Below the pieces are notes generated by a model. It ran no database searches. It worked only from the letters and a program-made list of their open reading frames with translations, and was not told the origin of the DNA. The position numbers and the translations under genes are program-made. Of a stretch of 64,000 bases of DNA, positions 53,637-63,108 are shown one piece after another; position 1 is the stretch's first letter, and each line of letters opens with the position of its first letter. This DNA comes from an uncultured Gammaproteobacteria bacterium (GTDB lineage: Bacteria; Pseudomonadota; Gammaproteobacteria; Steroidobacterales; Foliamicaceae): positions 1,075,191 through 1,139,190 of the forward strand of contig OX639965.1 in assembly GCA_951828235.1 (NCBI GenBank), given 5' to 3'.

Positions 53637-54488
53637 ATGTACGAGGAATTTCACGGCTTGAGCGAAAGGCCTTTCAGCATCACGCCCGACCCGCGCTACC
53701 TGTACTTGAGCGCGCGGCACGCCGAAGCCCTGGCCCACCTGTTGTACGGGGTCCGCGAGAACGGCGGCTTCACCCAACTCACAGGCGAGGTGGGTACCGG
53801 CAAAACGATGCTGGTACGGTGCCTTCTGGAACGGCTGCCCGAGCAGACCGAAACTGCGATCGTGCTCGACCCGCCCGCCACCCGCATGGAGTTTCTGCAA
53901 ACCGTCTGCCGGGAATTGCGCGTGCGCACGCCCCGCTGGGCTGAGAATTCCTCCTCCCTGGGAGCGGCGCTGAACCGCAGGCTGCTGCGAACCTACTCGG
54001 CCGGCCGCCGGACGATCCTGATCGTGGACGAGGCCCAGGCGCTGGGCGCGGAGCTGCTGGAACAGGTGCGCCGGCTGACCAACCTGGAAACCGCACGGCA
54101 CAAGCTGCTGGGCATCGTACTGGTGGGCCAGCCGGAATTGCATGAAACGCTGGCGAGGCGGGAGCTGCGACAGCTGGCGCAACGCATCACCGCGCGCTGC
54201 CACCTGGGTCCGCTGTCGCGCGCGGAGTCGGGCGAATACCTCCAGCACCGCCTGCGGGTGGCCGGCGCAAGCCGTGAGGTTTTCACCTTGCGCGCGAGGC
54301 GGCGCCTGCACCGGATTTCGCGCGGAATTCCCCGCATCATCAATGTGGTTGCCGACCGCGCGCTGCTCGGGGCATTCGTCCGCAAGCAGCATGAAATCGG
54401 TCCGCAGCTGGTGGGGCTTGCGGCGCGCGAGGTCTACGGGCGGCAAGGCGCACCGACAGGGGCGGCCTGGAGCGGAGCAGCCGGCTGA
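53637..54488 (+). CDS. ExeA-like AAA ATPase (GspA type)
   Basis: 283 residues from ATG 53637 (MYEEFHGLSERPFSITPDPRYL, a diagnostic GspA/ExeA opening). It has Walker A TGEVGTGKTMLV, Walker B ILIVDEAQAL and a sensor region QRITARCHLGPLS. In Aeromonas ExeA works with ExeB to insert the secretin through peptidoglycan. This copy ends after the ATPase domain and lacks the TM and peptidoglycan-binding C-terminus. GspB follows 4 bp later. A TACAAT box at 53595-53600 may drive both. No other type II secretion genes are in the window. Confidence 0.88.
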   Translation: MYEEFHGLSERPFSITPDPRYLYLSARHAEALAHLLYGVRENGGFTQLTGEVGTGKTMLVRCLLERLPEQTETAIVLDPPATRMEFLQTVCRELRVRTPRWAENSSSLGAALNRRLLRTYSAGRRTILIVDEAQALGAELLEQVRRLTNLETARHKLLGIVLVGQPELHETLARRELRQLAQRITARCHLGPLSRAESGEYLQHRLRVAGASREVFTLRARRRLHRISRGIPRIINVVADRALLGAFVRKQHEIGPQLVGLAAREVYGRQGAPTGAAWSGAAG

Positions 54489-54492
54489 CCCG

Positions 54493-55119
54493 ATGTCTTT
54501 CGTCCTCGACGCACTCAAGCTTTCCGAGAAACGCCGTTCGAGATTCGCCCGGCGCGTATATGCGCATCCTCCGCCTGCGCGCCGGCGCGGCGGGCGGCGG
54601 CGATGGCTTGCCCCCCTGGTGGCGGCCCCGATTGTTGCCGGCGTTTTCCTGGCGTGGCGGCTGATTGCTCCTCCTTTCCCGGCTCCCCCTCCCGAGTCGG
54701 CCAACGTCGCTGAATTGTCCGGCGCGGCGATGGCGCCTCCCAATCTGGACTCCCTGGCGGAATCAGGTGGCCTCGATCCGGCTGTTCCCGCCGGCGCTGC
54801 GTCCGCTGCGCCCGGGGAAGAGCTGCCTGCGGCGGCCGCACCGGTTTCCGCCGGCGCGGCGGAACCGGAGCCTGAAACGCTGCCGGAAGACCGCGCGGAT
54901 GAGTTTCCGCTTGAGTTGGCGCCGCCGGACTGGCCGGCGCTTACCCTGCAGATGCTTTTCTACAGCCCGGACAGCGACCGCAGTTTCGTGCAGATCAACG
55001 GACGAAATTACCGGGTGGGCGAACGCCTGGACGATGGTCCCCAGGTGCTGACGATCACACCGGCCGGCGTGATTCTGGCCCACCAGGGCGCGACCGTCCG
55101 GCTGGCCATGGACCGATGA
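54493..55119 (+). CDS. GspB/ExeB-like secretion assembly protein
   Basis: 208 residues opening MSFVLDALKLSEKRRS, the hallmark of the GspB family. A basic stretch and one TM helix (LAPLVAAPIVAGVFLAWRLI) follow, then a long Ala/Pro/Glu linker and a C-terminal T2SSB domain (LTLQMLFYSPDSDRSFVQINGRNYR, then VGERLDDGPQVLTITPAG). It is anchored in the inner membrane and reaches the peptidoglycan with ExeA. Its TGA overlaps the ATG of the next gene. Confidence 0.87.
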   Translation: MSFVLDALKLSEKRRSRFARRVYAHPPPARRRGGRRRWLAPLVAAPIVAGVFLAWRLIAPPFPAPPPESANVAELSGAAMAPPNLDSLAESGGLDPAVPAGAASAAPGEELPAAAAPVSAGAAEPEPETLPEDRADEFPLELAPPDWPALTLQMLFYSPDSDRSFVQINGRNYRVGERLDDGPQVLTITPAGVILAHQGATVRLAMDR

Positions 55120-56939
55120 AGGGGATTCACTACCTGGATGGGCGCCGGCTGGCACGAGCCATAACCGCCGGCATGCTGCAGCTTCAGAACAGCCGTGAGG
55201 AGCTGGATCGCATCAACGTGTTTCCGGTAGCCGACGGCGACACCGGCCTGAACATGGCCCACACCGCGCAAGCGGTGATCCTGGCCCTGGCGGATTCTCC
55301 GTCGCGCAGCGCCGCGGAGGTGGCCCAGGCTGCAGCCAGGGGCGCCTTGTACGGCGCAAGGGGCAACTCCGGCGTGATCCTGGCGCAGTTCCTGCAGGGA
55401 CTGGCGGATGCCTGGGAGAGCAAGGCGCGCCTGGACACCCGCGACGTCGCGCTTGGGCTGACGGCGGCCGCGGAATCGGCCCGCAACGGCCTGAGCAATC
55501 CGCGGGAAGGAACCATCCTGAGCGTGATGAGCGCAGTCGGCATCGGTGCGCTCAACGTTTCGCCCGAGGGCGAACTCACCGCCCTGCTGTCGGCCGCGCG
55601 AGAAGCCGCCGATAACGCCGTGCAAAAGACTCCCGAACAGCTCGAAGTGCTGCGGCGCGCCGGCGTGGTCGACGCCGGCGGCGCCGGGCTGGCGCACGTG
55701 CTCGGCGGCATCGAGGAGCTCGTCAAGACCGGCCGGGGCGCGGACGCAGGGGAATTTGCCGGCGCGGCCAGGGCCCTGGCGGGCACGGCGCGGGCCCACG
55801 ACCTGGGCGAGGAATCGGAATTCCGCTATTGCACCGAGTGCATGATTTCCGGGGAGGGCCTCAAACCGGCGGACGTTCGCGAAGAGATTCAGACGCTGGG
55901 CGACTCGGTGGTCGTGGCCGGCGGCGCCCGCATCGTGCGCTTGCACATACATACGGACAGACCGCATGAAGTATTCGCCATCGCTCATGAACACGGCGAA
56001 GTCAGCAGCGAGAAGGCCGACGATATGCATGTTCAGTTCGCCCTGCTGAACGGTTCAAGTGTTCCCATCGGGTGCGACAGCGGCGCGGATATTCCGGCGG
56101 AACTGGTACGGGATTTGCGGATCACCACGGCGCCGCTGCGCATCCACGTGGGCGAGAAGGGCTATCTCGACGGCCTGGGGCTGCCGCCGGACTGGTTGTG
56201 GCAGGCCATGGAGGACCACGGTGAGAAAGCGCAGACCGCCACGCCGCCACGCGGAGACATGGAGCGGGTAATGAGTTTTCTGGCCGGACATTTCCCCGAG
56301 TCGGTGTGGATCACGCTGGCCGGGTCGGTCAGCGGAACGGCCGACGTGGCGCGCAGCGTAGCTTCGGAACTGACCGGCGGCAAGGTGCGGGTCGTGGACA
56401 GCGTCAATGTTTCGATCGGCCATGGCCTCGTCATACAGCACGCTGCCGAATGGGCGCGCGCCGGCGCCGGCGCCGGGGAAATCGTTGCGTCCCTGCCGCC
56501 CGTGCTGGAGAGCGCCCGCACTTTCGGGGTTATCGAGGACCTCTCACACGGGGTCCGCGGGGGGCGGATTACGCCGCGCATCAAGCAGCTCAGCGACCTG
56601 CTGAAAGTGGACGCCCTACTCGGAATCAGCCGCGATGGGACGGTGAAGGCATGCGGCGTGCAGCGCCGCTCCGGCGACCGCGTCAAGCGCTTTGCGCGCT
56701 ATGTGCTCAAGCGCTTCCCCGCCGACCAGCCCTTGCGCATCGCGGTCGCGCACGCCAACCGGCCCGAATCCGGGCATCGCCTGCACGAACTGCTGGCGGA
56801 AAGCGTCCCGAAACTGGTTTCCAGCTATGTGACCGAGCTGGGCGCGGTGGTCAGCGCCCACGCCGGTCCGGGAGCGCTGCTCGCCGCCGCCATCCCGGCA
56901 CTGCCGCTTCGCCTGCCTCCCAAGGCCCGCGCCGCCTGA
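55116..56939 (+). CDS. DAK2-DegV fusion (FakA-like kinase plus FakB-like fatty-acid-binding protein)
   Basis: 607 residues. Residues 1-200 are a DhaL/DAK2 nucleotide-binding domain: NVFPVADGDTGLNM with the Mg-binding Asp residues, and ARGNSGVILAQFLQGL. A middle domain follows (GEESEFRYCTECMISG, RLHIHTDRPHEVFA), as in FakA. From about residue 310 it is DegV-like: IGCDSGADIPAELV, ITLAGSVSGTADVARS and KVRVVDSVNVSIGHG, then RGGRITPRIKQ. In Firmicutes FakA phosphorylates fatty acids held by separate FakB (DegV) proteins; here both are one chain. Start overlaps gspB (ATGA), which may only reflect gene packing. A fatty-acid kinase role is inferred. Confidence 0.85.
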   Translation: MKGIHYLDGRRLARAITAGMLQLQNSREELDRINVFPVADGDTGLNMAHTAQAVILALADSPSRSAAEVAQAAARGALYGARGNSGVILAQFLQGLADAWESKARLDTRDVALGLTAAAESARNGLSNPREGTILSVMSAVGIGALNVSPEGELTALLSAAREAADNAVQKTPEQLEVLRRAGVVDAGGAGLAHVLGGIEELVKTGRGADAGEFAGAARALAGTARAHDLGEESEFRYCTECMISGEGLKPADVREEIQTLGDSVVVAGGARIVRLHIHTDRPHEVFAIAHEHGEVSSEKADDMHVQFALLNGSSVPIGCDSGADIPAELVRDLRITTAPLRIHVGEKGYLDGLGLPPDWLWQAMEDHGEKAQTATPPRGDMERVMSFLAGHFPESVWITLAGSVSGTADVARSVASELTGGKVRVVDSVNVSIGHGLVIQHAAEWARAGAGAGEIVASLPPVLESARTFGVIEDLSHGVRGGRITPRIKQLSDLLKVDALLGISRDGTVKACGVQRRSGDRVKRFARYVLKRFPADQPLRIAVAHANRPESGHRLHELLAESVPKLVSSYVTELGAVVSAHAGPGALLAAAIPALPLRLPPKARAA

Positions 56940-57006
56940 AGCGGTTCCGATCGGCAAACCACACCGGCGGCCCCGGCAGGCCGCGGCCATCCCTCCGGCC
57001 GAACAG

Positions 57007-57804
57007 CTACTCGCGTATGCCCACGCCCTTGCGGATCAGCACGGCGCACACGCCGAACAGGACGAACACGAATACGCCCATCATGACGAAAGCCGTGTTC
57101 AGATCCACGTCCGTGGTGCCGATCATGCCGTAGCGGAAAGCGTTGATCATGTACAGGATGGGATTGAAGAGGCTGAGCGTCCGCCATATTCCCGGAAGCA
57201 GGTCCACCGAGTAGAACACCCCGCCCAGGTAAGTCAGCGGAGTAAGGACGAAAGCCGGAATCAGCGACACGTCGTCGAACTTGCGCGCGAAGATGGCGTT
57301 GATCATGCCGCCCAGCGAAAAAGTAATTGCGGTGCAGAAAAGGGTGAACACGACGATCAGGGGATAACGGATCTCAAGATCGGTAAAACCCATGGCAACG
57401 GTCGTAACGATCACGCCCACGATCAGGCCCCGCATCACCCCGCCGGCGGCATGCCCCAGGATGATGATGTAGTTGGGCAGCGGCGAAACCAGCATTTCCT
57501 CAAGGTGGCGCTGAAACTTGGCGCTGAAGAAGGAAGACACGACGTTGCCGTAGGAATTCGTTATTACCGACATGAGGATCAGCCCGGGCGCGATGAACTG
57601 GGTGTAGTCGAAGCCCGACATGGAACCGATGCGCTCGCGCAACTGCCCGAAGATGATGAAGTACAGCGACATGGTGATGGCAGGCGGGACGATCGTCTGC
57701 ACCCAGATCCGCAGGATGCGGCGAGCCTCCTTGCGGAGGATGGTGGAGAGGCCGATGGCCTGCTCCCAGGCGGTCATGCCCCCTGCGCTTACCTGCTCAG
57801 CCAT
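57007..57804 (-). CDS. yadH: ABC-2 type permease, YadH-like
   Basis: Six-helix inner-membrane permease of 265 residues with the ABC-2 signature region LTYLGGVFYSVDLLPGIWR and FNPILYMINAFRYGMIG. WVQTIVPPAITMSLYFIIFGQL is the conserved first helix. It matches the YadH/NodJ-like group, whose ATPase YadG is normally the adjacent gene. No ATPase is next to it here; the upstream co-directional gene is envC, overlapping by 16 bp. The substrate is unknown. ATG 57777 (MTAWEQAIG) is an alternative start. Confidence 0.88.
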   Translation of the reverse strand: MAEQVSAGGMTAWEQAIGLSTILRKEARRILRIWVQTIVPPAITMSLYFIIFGQLRERIGSMSGFDYTQFIAPGLILMSVITNSYGNVVSSFFSAKFQRHLEEMLVSPLPNYIIILGHAAGGVMRGLIVGVIVTTVAMGFTDLEIRYPLIVVFTLFCTAITFSLGGMINAIFARKFDDVSLIPAFVLTPLTYLGGVFYSVDLLPGIWRTLSLFNPILYMINAFRYGMIGTTDVDLNTAFVMMGVFVFVLFGVCAVLIRKGVGIRE

Positions 57805-58910
57805 CTGGCCGGATCCTCGGGCTTGCCGTTGCGGCGTATTTCGAAATACAGGCCGGGCTGCGGACGCCCCCCGGAACTTCCTGCGTGGGCAATCACCTGG
57901 CCCTTGTCCACCGTTTCGCCCTTCCTGCCCACGAGGCGGTCATTGTATGCATACAGGGTCAGCACATTCTCGCCGTGGTCCAGCACCAGCAGGAATCCGA
58001 GTCCGCGCACCCAGTCCGCGAACACCACGCGCCCGGCGTGGGGCGCCCTTACCGGAGCGCCTTCGGCGGCCTCGACCAGGATTCCGTCCCAGCTTGCCTG
58101 GCCGGCGCCCAGTCCGGCCCCGAAACGCCGCATGACCCGGCCATTGATGGGCCAGGACAACTGTCCGCGGACCGCGACGATCGAGGGCAGGGCCTCCGTG
58201 GGGTGGTCCTCGACAATCTCACCCAGGTTTTCCACCAGGGAGGCCAGCGTGGCGGCCCGCGTCTCAAGCCGCCGGATCTCCGCCCCCGCCTCGCCGATGC
58301 GCCTGGCAAGCCCGACGATAGTGGCCCGGCGCCGCTCCGCGGCCTGCTCCAGCCTGCGAATCTGGCCGGCTCTTCGCAACTGCAATGCAGCCAGCTCCTT
58401 CTCCACGCTGCCCGACTCATCAGTCAGCGAGCGAATCTCGTTCGCGAGACGCGCAGAGTTACCTACCCGCCGCGCCCAGGACCGAATCAGCATGCCGGAC
58501 CAGATCAGCCGGCGGTCCACGTCTCCCGCGGTCTTGCCGCCCAGGAGCGCTCTGAGGCTTTCCTGGTCGCCAGCCCGCCAGGCCCGGCGCATTGCCGCGG
58601 CCAGCGCGTCCCGGGCCTGGCGTTGGGCCTCTCCGCTGCGCTCCAGATCGGCCGCCAGCACGGATTGCTTGTTGCGGCTCTGCGCGAGTTGCCGCTCCAC
58701 TGCGGCCGATTCCTCCCGCAATCGCAAAATCTCGGTTTCCGCATCCCTGAGTTCCGCTTCCTCCCGGTCCTTGGCCCGCATGTCCTGCTCGAGCTCCCGC
58801 TCTATCGCCTCAATGCGCTCAAGCAAGGCAGCCAGTTCCGGGTCCCGGCCGGCGTCCTGCGCGGCGGCCAGGATGGGTACGGCGAGAAGGCTTGCGATGG
58901 CGCCTCTCAT
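57789..58910 (-). CDS. envC: murein hydrolase activator EnvC
   Basis: Periplasmic divisome factor that activates AmiA/AmiB amidases. It has 373 residues: a short signal peptide (ASLLAVPILAAAQ), long coiled coils from about 25 to 230 (for example LERIEAIERELEQDM), then a LytM/M23 domain at about 250-370 (LSWPINGRVMRRFGAG, APHAGRVVFADWVRGLGFL, LDHGENVLTLYAYN). The HxH and HxxxD zinc positions of active M23 peptidases are not kept (YAYN, GLYFEIR), as in known EnvC. It is divergent from yibN; both have TATAAT boxes in the shared 195-bp region. Confidence 0.92.
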   Translation of the reverse strand: MRGAIASLLAVPILAAAQDAGRDPELAALLERIEAIERELEQDMRAKDREEAELRDAETEILRLREESAAVERQLAQSRNKQSVLAADLERSGEAQRQARDALAAAMRRAWRAGDQESLRALLGGKTAGDVDRRLIWSGMLIRSWARRVGNSARLANEIRSLTDESGSVEKELAALQLRRAGQIRRLEQAAERRRATIVGLARRIGEAGAEIRRLETRAATLASLVENLGEIVEDHPTEALPSIVAVRGQLSWPINGRVMRRFGAGLGAGQASWDGILVEAAEGAPVRAPHAGRVVFADWVRGLGFLLVLDHGENVLTLYAYNDRLVGRKGETVDKGQVIAHAGSSGGRPQPGLYFEIRRNGKPEDPARWLSR

Positions 58911-58976
58911 TGCAACGGAGAAACTCGACTTTGCGATGAGATGATTGTTCGGGCGAAAGGGCAGACGGGCACCGGA

Positions 58977-58998
58977 ATTATATCGGCCTAGTTATAAT
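58977..58998. promoter_or_regulatory. face-to-face promoters for envC (-) and yibN (+)
   Basis: TATAAT occurs on the minus strand at 58982-58977 and on the plus strand at 58993-58998, ten bases apart. The divergent promoters therefore overlap, and RNA polymerase binding at one should exclude the other. The -35 boxes are weak. Confidence 0.5.
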
Positions 58999-59105
58999 TT
59001 CCCGCAGGACGCATGGTGGCAGGCACGGCGCGACGTCCCTGTCCGGGGCCTCGCGAAGACATACGGCCCCATGCTGCACTTCCGGAAAATCTCGCCTTCG
59101 CCGAA

Positions 59106-59534
59106 ATGGGACGCCTGATCGAATTCGCTGCCGCACACCCCTGGCTCAGCCTGGGCGTGGTCGGCACTCTTCTGGCCGCGCTGTTCAACGAGGTGCGTCT
59201 GCGCGCCGTTGGGGTGAACGCGCTGGCGCCCGATATCGCGGTGCAGGCCATCAACAAGGGCGCTGCCATTTTCGATTTGCGGGAACCCCAGGCCTTCGGC
59301 CAGGGCCATATTCCCAATGCCCGCAATATCCGCGCCGTGGATGTCCCCGCCGCGCCCAAGTTCAAGTCCGGCAACACGGTGTTGCTGGTCTGCGAAAACG
59401 GGTCGGCCAGCGGCCGCCTGGCGCAGGAATTGCGCAAGAAAGGTTCCGAACAGGTGTTCTGCCTGAAGGGGGGGTTGGCCGCCTGGCAGCGTGACAACCT
59501 GCCGGTAATTGTTGGGCGGGGCCGGCGCAAATAG
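59106..59534 (+). CDS. yibN: membrane-anchored rhodanese-like protein YibN
   Basis: 142 residues from ATG 59106 (MGRLIEFAAAHPWLSLGVV), which gives the N-terminal helix followed directly by the rhodanese domain as in YibN; an ATG at 59013 would add 31 unrelated residues. The domain has AAIFDLREPQAFGQGHIPNARNI and the active-site Cys in VLLVCENGSASGRLAQ (C96), so sulfurtransferase chemistry is possible. In E. coli yibN precedes grxC-secB-gpsA; here gpsA follows directly after 13 bp and grxC and secB are missing from this position. Confidence 0.87.
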   Translation: MGRLIEFAAAHPWLSLGVVGTLLAALFNEVRLRAVGVNALAPDIAVQAINKGAAIFDLREPQAFGQGHIPNARNIRAVDVPAAPKFKSGNTVLLVCENGSASGRLAQELRKKGSEQVFCLKGGLAAWQRDNLPVIVGRGRRK

Positions 59535-59547
59535 CCCGCCGGATTCC

Positions 59548-60554
59548 ATGTTCGCGATAATCGGCGCCGGCGCATGGGGCACGGCGCTCGCGGTTCACCT
59601 GGGCAAGGCGGGGTGGCCCGCGAAGATCTGGGACATTGACCTCCGGCACGTCAGGAAGCTCTCCTCGGACCGGGAAAACAGACGATACCTTCCGGGCGTC
59701 CCTTTCCCGCGCTGCGTCCAGCCGGTGGAAGAGCTGGAAGCCGCGACCCGGGGCGCCGAATGCATCCTGCTCGTTACCCCGAGCTCGGCACTCCGCGAAA
59801 CGTTCCGCCGCCTCAAACCCCTGCTCAGCCGCGAGGTGCGGGTGTGCTGCGCTTCCAAGGGCCTTGAGGTGACAAGCGGACTTCTTGCACACCAGGTTGC
59901 GGCGGAGGAACTGGGCGCGGATTTCCCTCTGGCGGCGGTTTCCGGCCCCACCTTCGCCACCGAAGTCGCCGCGGGCCTGCCCGCCGCAATTACGGTAGCT
60001 TCCGCAAATGCCGAGCTGGCCCGCTGGCTGGCGCTGAAGCTCAACTCGGGAGCGCTGCGGGCGTATGTTTCCGGCGACCTGACAGGCGTCGAGGTCGGCG
60101 GCGCCACCAAGAACGTGATCGCGATCGGGGCCGGCCTGGCCGACGGCCTGGGCTACGGCGCCAACGCACGGGCCGCGCTGCTGTGCCGTGGGCTGGCGGA
60201 GATCGTCCGCCTGGGCGTCGCCCTGGGCGCGCGCGCCGACAGTTTCATGGGACTGGCCGGGCTGGGCGACCTGGCGCTGACCTGCTCCGACGATCTGTCC
60301 CGCAACCGGCGCCTTGGCCTGAAGGTGGCGCGGGGCTCATCCGTCGAAGAGGCCCTCGAGGAGCTGGGACAGGTGGCCGAGGGGGTCTATGCCGCAGACG
60401 CCGTGCACCGCCTGTCGCGCCGTCTTGGCCTGGACCTGCCGATTTCGGAACAGGTCTACCAGGTTCTCCACCGTGGAAGAGACCCGGCCAAGGTGCTCAA
60501 GGCGCTATTGAGCCGGCCGCTGAAGTCCGAGGACGAAGTGCCGGTGACGGCGTC

Positions 60555-60558
<4 letters not shown>
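59548..60558 (+). CDS. gpsA: glycerol-3-phosphate dehydrogenase [NAD(P)+]
   Basis: Makes sn-glycerol 3-phosphate for phospholipid synthesis. It has 336 residues from ATG 59548 (MFAIIGAGAWGTALAVHL, Rossmann motif at 6-11). VSGPTFATEVAAGLP, the catalytic Lys in VGGATKNVIAIGAG and LGDLALTCSDDLSRNR are conserved. It starts 13 bp after yibN and overlaps the pyrD-like gene (ATGA). Confidence 0.96.
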
Positions 60559-61517
<959 letters not shown>

Positions 61518-61551
61518 GTGCGGGGACGGCCCGTCAGGATCCTCCCACCCA

Positions 61552-61557
61552 TATAAT
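61552..61557 (+). promoter_or_regulatory. -10 box of the outer-membrane barrel gene
   Basis: TATAAT 30 bp before the ATG at 61587, with no clear -35. Transcription would start near 61564, placing the G10 tract in the 5' leader. Confidence 0.5.
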
Positions 61558-61571
61558 CCCCGCATCACAAA

Positions 61572-61581
61572 GGGGGGGGGG
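61572..61581 (+). repeat. G10 homopolymer at the ribosome-binding site
   Basis: Ten consecutive G residues end five bases before the ATG of the outer-membrane protein gene and form its only Shine-Dalgarno-like sequence. Such tracts are prone to slippage; length changes would alter spacing and leader structure. Confidence 0.85.
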
Positions 61582-61586
61582 CCGAC

Positions 61587-62513
61587 ATGATCAGAACAAC
61601 CGCTACTGGCGGTCTGCTTGCAACTATTGCCTTTGCACTGGCGCCCGGGACAGCCCCGGCCGGCGAAGCCTATGTTTCCGTATCTCTGGGGATTGCCGGC
61701 GACAAGGTCGACGCGAGTACGACGGCAGTCAATCATCCCACGCGCTGCGACAGCCTGCTGTATGCGGATCCGGCCAACGTCCCCTCCGACCCGGCCTGCA
61801 TGGACAACGTTCCACGGCCCCTCTTCGCCGATACCTTCGACCTGGGCGGTGCGCCGGCCGGCGCGGTCAGCCTCGGCTACGCCTGGAACCGTTTTCGTAT
61901 CGAAGCGGAAATCCTGGGCAGCTCGCACGAAGGGGAAACGCGGCCTGGCATCGCGGGCGCCGACAACCCTGCCCTGCAGGGCAAGAGCTCCGAGTGGAGT
62001 TCCGACAACCCTCCGCACTACCGGCTTTCCAACTTCCGGAGCCGGCAATTGTTCTTCAACCTGTATTACAGCCTCGCGGAGGGATCGCTGTGGACCCCTT
62101 ATATCGGCGTGGGCGCCGGCTTCACCCGCATCAAGGCCGACTACTTCGGCTCGTACCTGCGCCGCACGGTCGCCGATGGCTATATTGAAGCGGTCGGCGG
62201 CGATCCGATGCGGCCCGAGGAATGGCAGCTCGCCGCAGCCGGCAGCGAAAGCCGGCTGGACACCGACGTGAGCGATGAAGCCTTCGGCTACCAGCTTCTG
62301 GCCGGCGTTGAGCGCAGGTTGCGGGACAGCACCTGCGTGTTCCTGACCTTGCGCTGGAGCGATTTCGCCGGAATCAGCGACCACGATACCTGGACGACGA
62401 TCCGCAGCCACGCCCCTTTTCAGGCCGATGGAGTAACACCCTTCACCAGCCAGCAGGCGATCGGCGAGATCGGCGGCCTGACGGCTACCGTGGGAATCCG
62501 CTACGGTTTCTAG
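61587..62513 (+). CDS. outer-membrane beta-barrel protein
   Basis: 308 residues with a signal peptide (GGLLATIAFALAPGTAPAG). Alternating beta strands of the barrel type include EAYVSVSLGIAG, FRIEAEILGSS, SRQLFFNLYYSL, TPYIGVGAGFTRIKADYFG, GYQLLAGVERRL and TVGIRYGF, which ends in the C-terminal Phe needed for BAM assembly. It resembles the P44/OmpA-like small barrel families. Loops carry a likely disulfide pair (RCDSLL and ACMDNV). The function is unknown; surface exposure plus the G10 tract suggest switchable expression. Confidence 0.8.
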   Translation: MIRTTATGGLLATIAFALAPGTAPAGEAYVSVSLGIAGDKVDASTTAVNHPTRCDSLLYADPANVPSDPACMDNVPRPLFADTFDLGGAPAGAVSLGYAWNRFRIEAEILGSSHEGETRPGIAGADNPALQGKSSEWSSDNPPHYRLSNFRSRQLFFNLYYSLAEGSLWTPYIGVGAGFTRIKADYFGSYLRRTVADGYIEAVGGDPMRPEEWQLAAAGSESRLDTDVSDEAFGYQLLAGVERRLRDSTCVFLTLRWSDFAGISDHDTWTTIRSHAPFQADGVTPFTSQQAIGEIGGLTATVGIRYGF

Positions 62514-62531
62514 TCGCGGGACCGGTTGAAG

Positions 62532-63077
62532 TCAGCGGAGGCCTGAGGGGGCTTCGGCCAGCGACGGCTCCCGCTTGTAGAAGACGACTTCCCGGCTGGA
62601 CGCGCGCTCTCTGCCCTGCTCGTCGAGCAGGCGGGCGCGCAGCCGATGCTCGCCCCGCCAAACGTTATTCAGGACAACTTCCGGCGGTTCGCCCATCCAC
62701 TCCGCCTCGGCGCCATCAAGCTCCAGCAGCAGACGGTGGCCGGACTGCTTCTCGAAATCGCCCCCCAGCAATACCTTGAGCTCGCCGCCCGCTCCGCGGA
62801 CAGTTTCCTGCTCCGTGGGCCGCAGCAGCTCCAGCGACGGCGGTCCGGCATGGGCCGCATCCGGTGGAGGCGTGTCTCTGGCTTCAGTCGCGGGCGCCGG
62901 CGCCATCGGGCCGGTCCAGCCGGAGGGCTCGGGCAAGGCCACCGGGGCGGCGCCGGCAAACGGCCGGTCAGCGTAACGCAGGTCGCCATGCTCCGTGACG
63001 TGACGCCAGATGTCCTGCCCCTGGCCTGAGGGCAGCAGGGCCGCCAGCAACAAAATGCCGGCGGCCCTGATGTTCAT
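62532..63077 (-). CDS. DUF4124 domain-containing exported protein
   Basis: 181 residues with a signal peptide (RAAGILLLAALLPSGQG). The DUF4124 motif at the mature start is DIWRHVTEHGDLRYADRPF. A Pro/Ala linker leads to a C-terminal beta-sandwich-like region (LEDL-type GHRLLLELDG, LNNVWRGEHRLRARLLDEQG) of the kind seen in glnA-linked proteins. The gene follows glnA by 31 bp on the same strand, a common gammaproteobacterial arrangement. The role is unknown. Confidence 0.85.
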   Translation of the reverse strand: MNIRAAGILLLAALLPSGQGQDIWRHVTEHGDLRYADRPFAGAAPVALPEPSGWTGPMAPAPATEARDTPPPDAAHAGPPSLELLRPTEQETVRGAGGELKVLLGGDFEKQSGHRLLLELDGAEAEWMGEPPEVVLNNVWRGEHRLRARLLDEQGRERASSREVVFYKREPSLAEAPSGLR

Positions 63078-63108
63078 TGTCCTTCCTGGACTCCGGTTGC
63101 GGGGGGAA

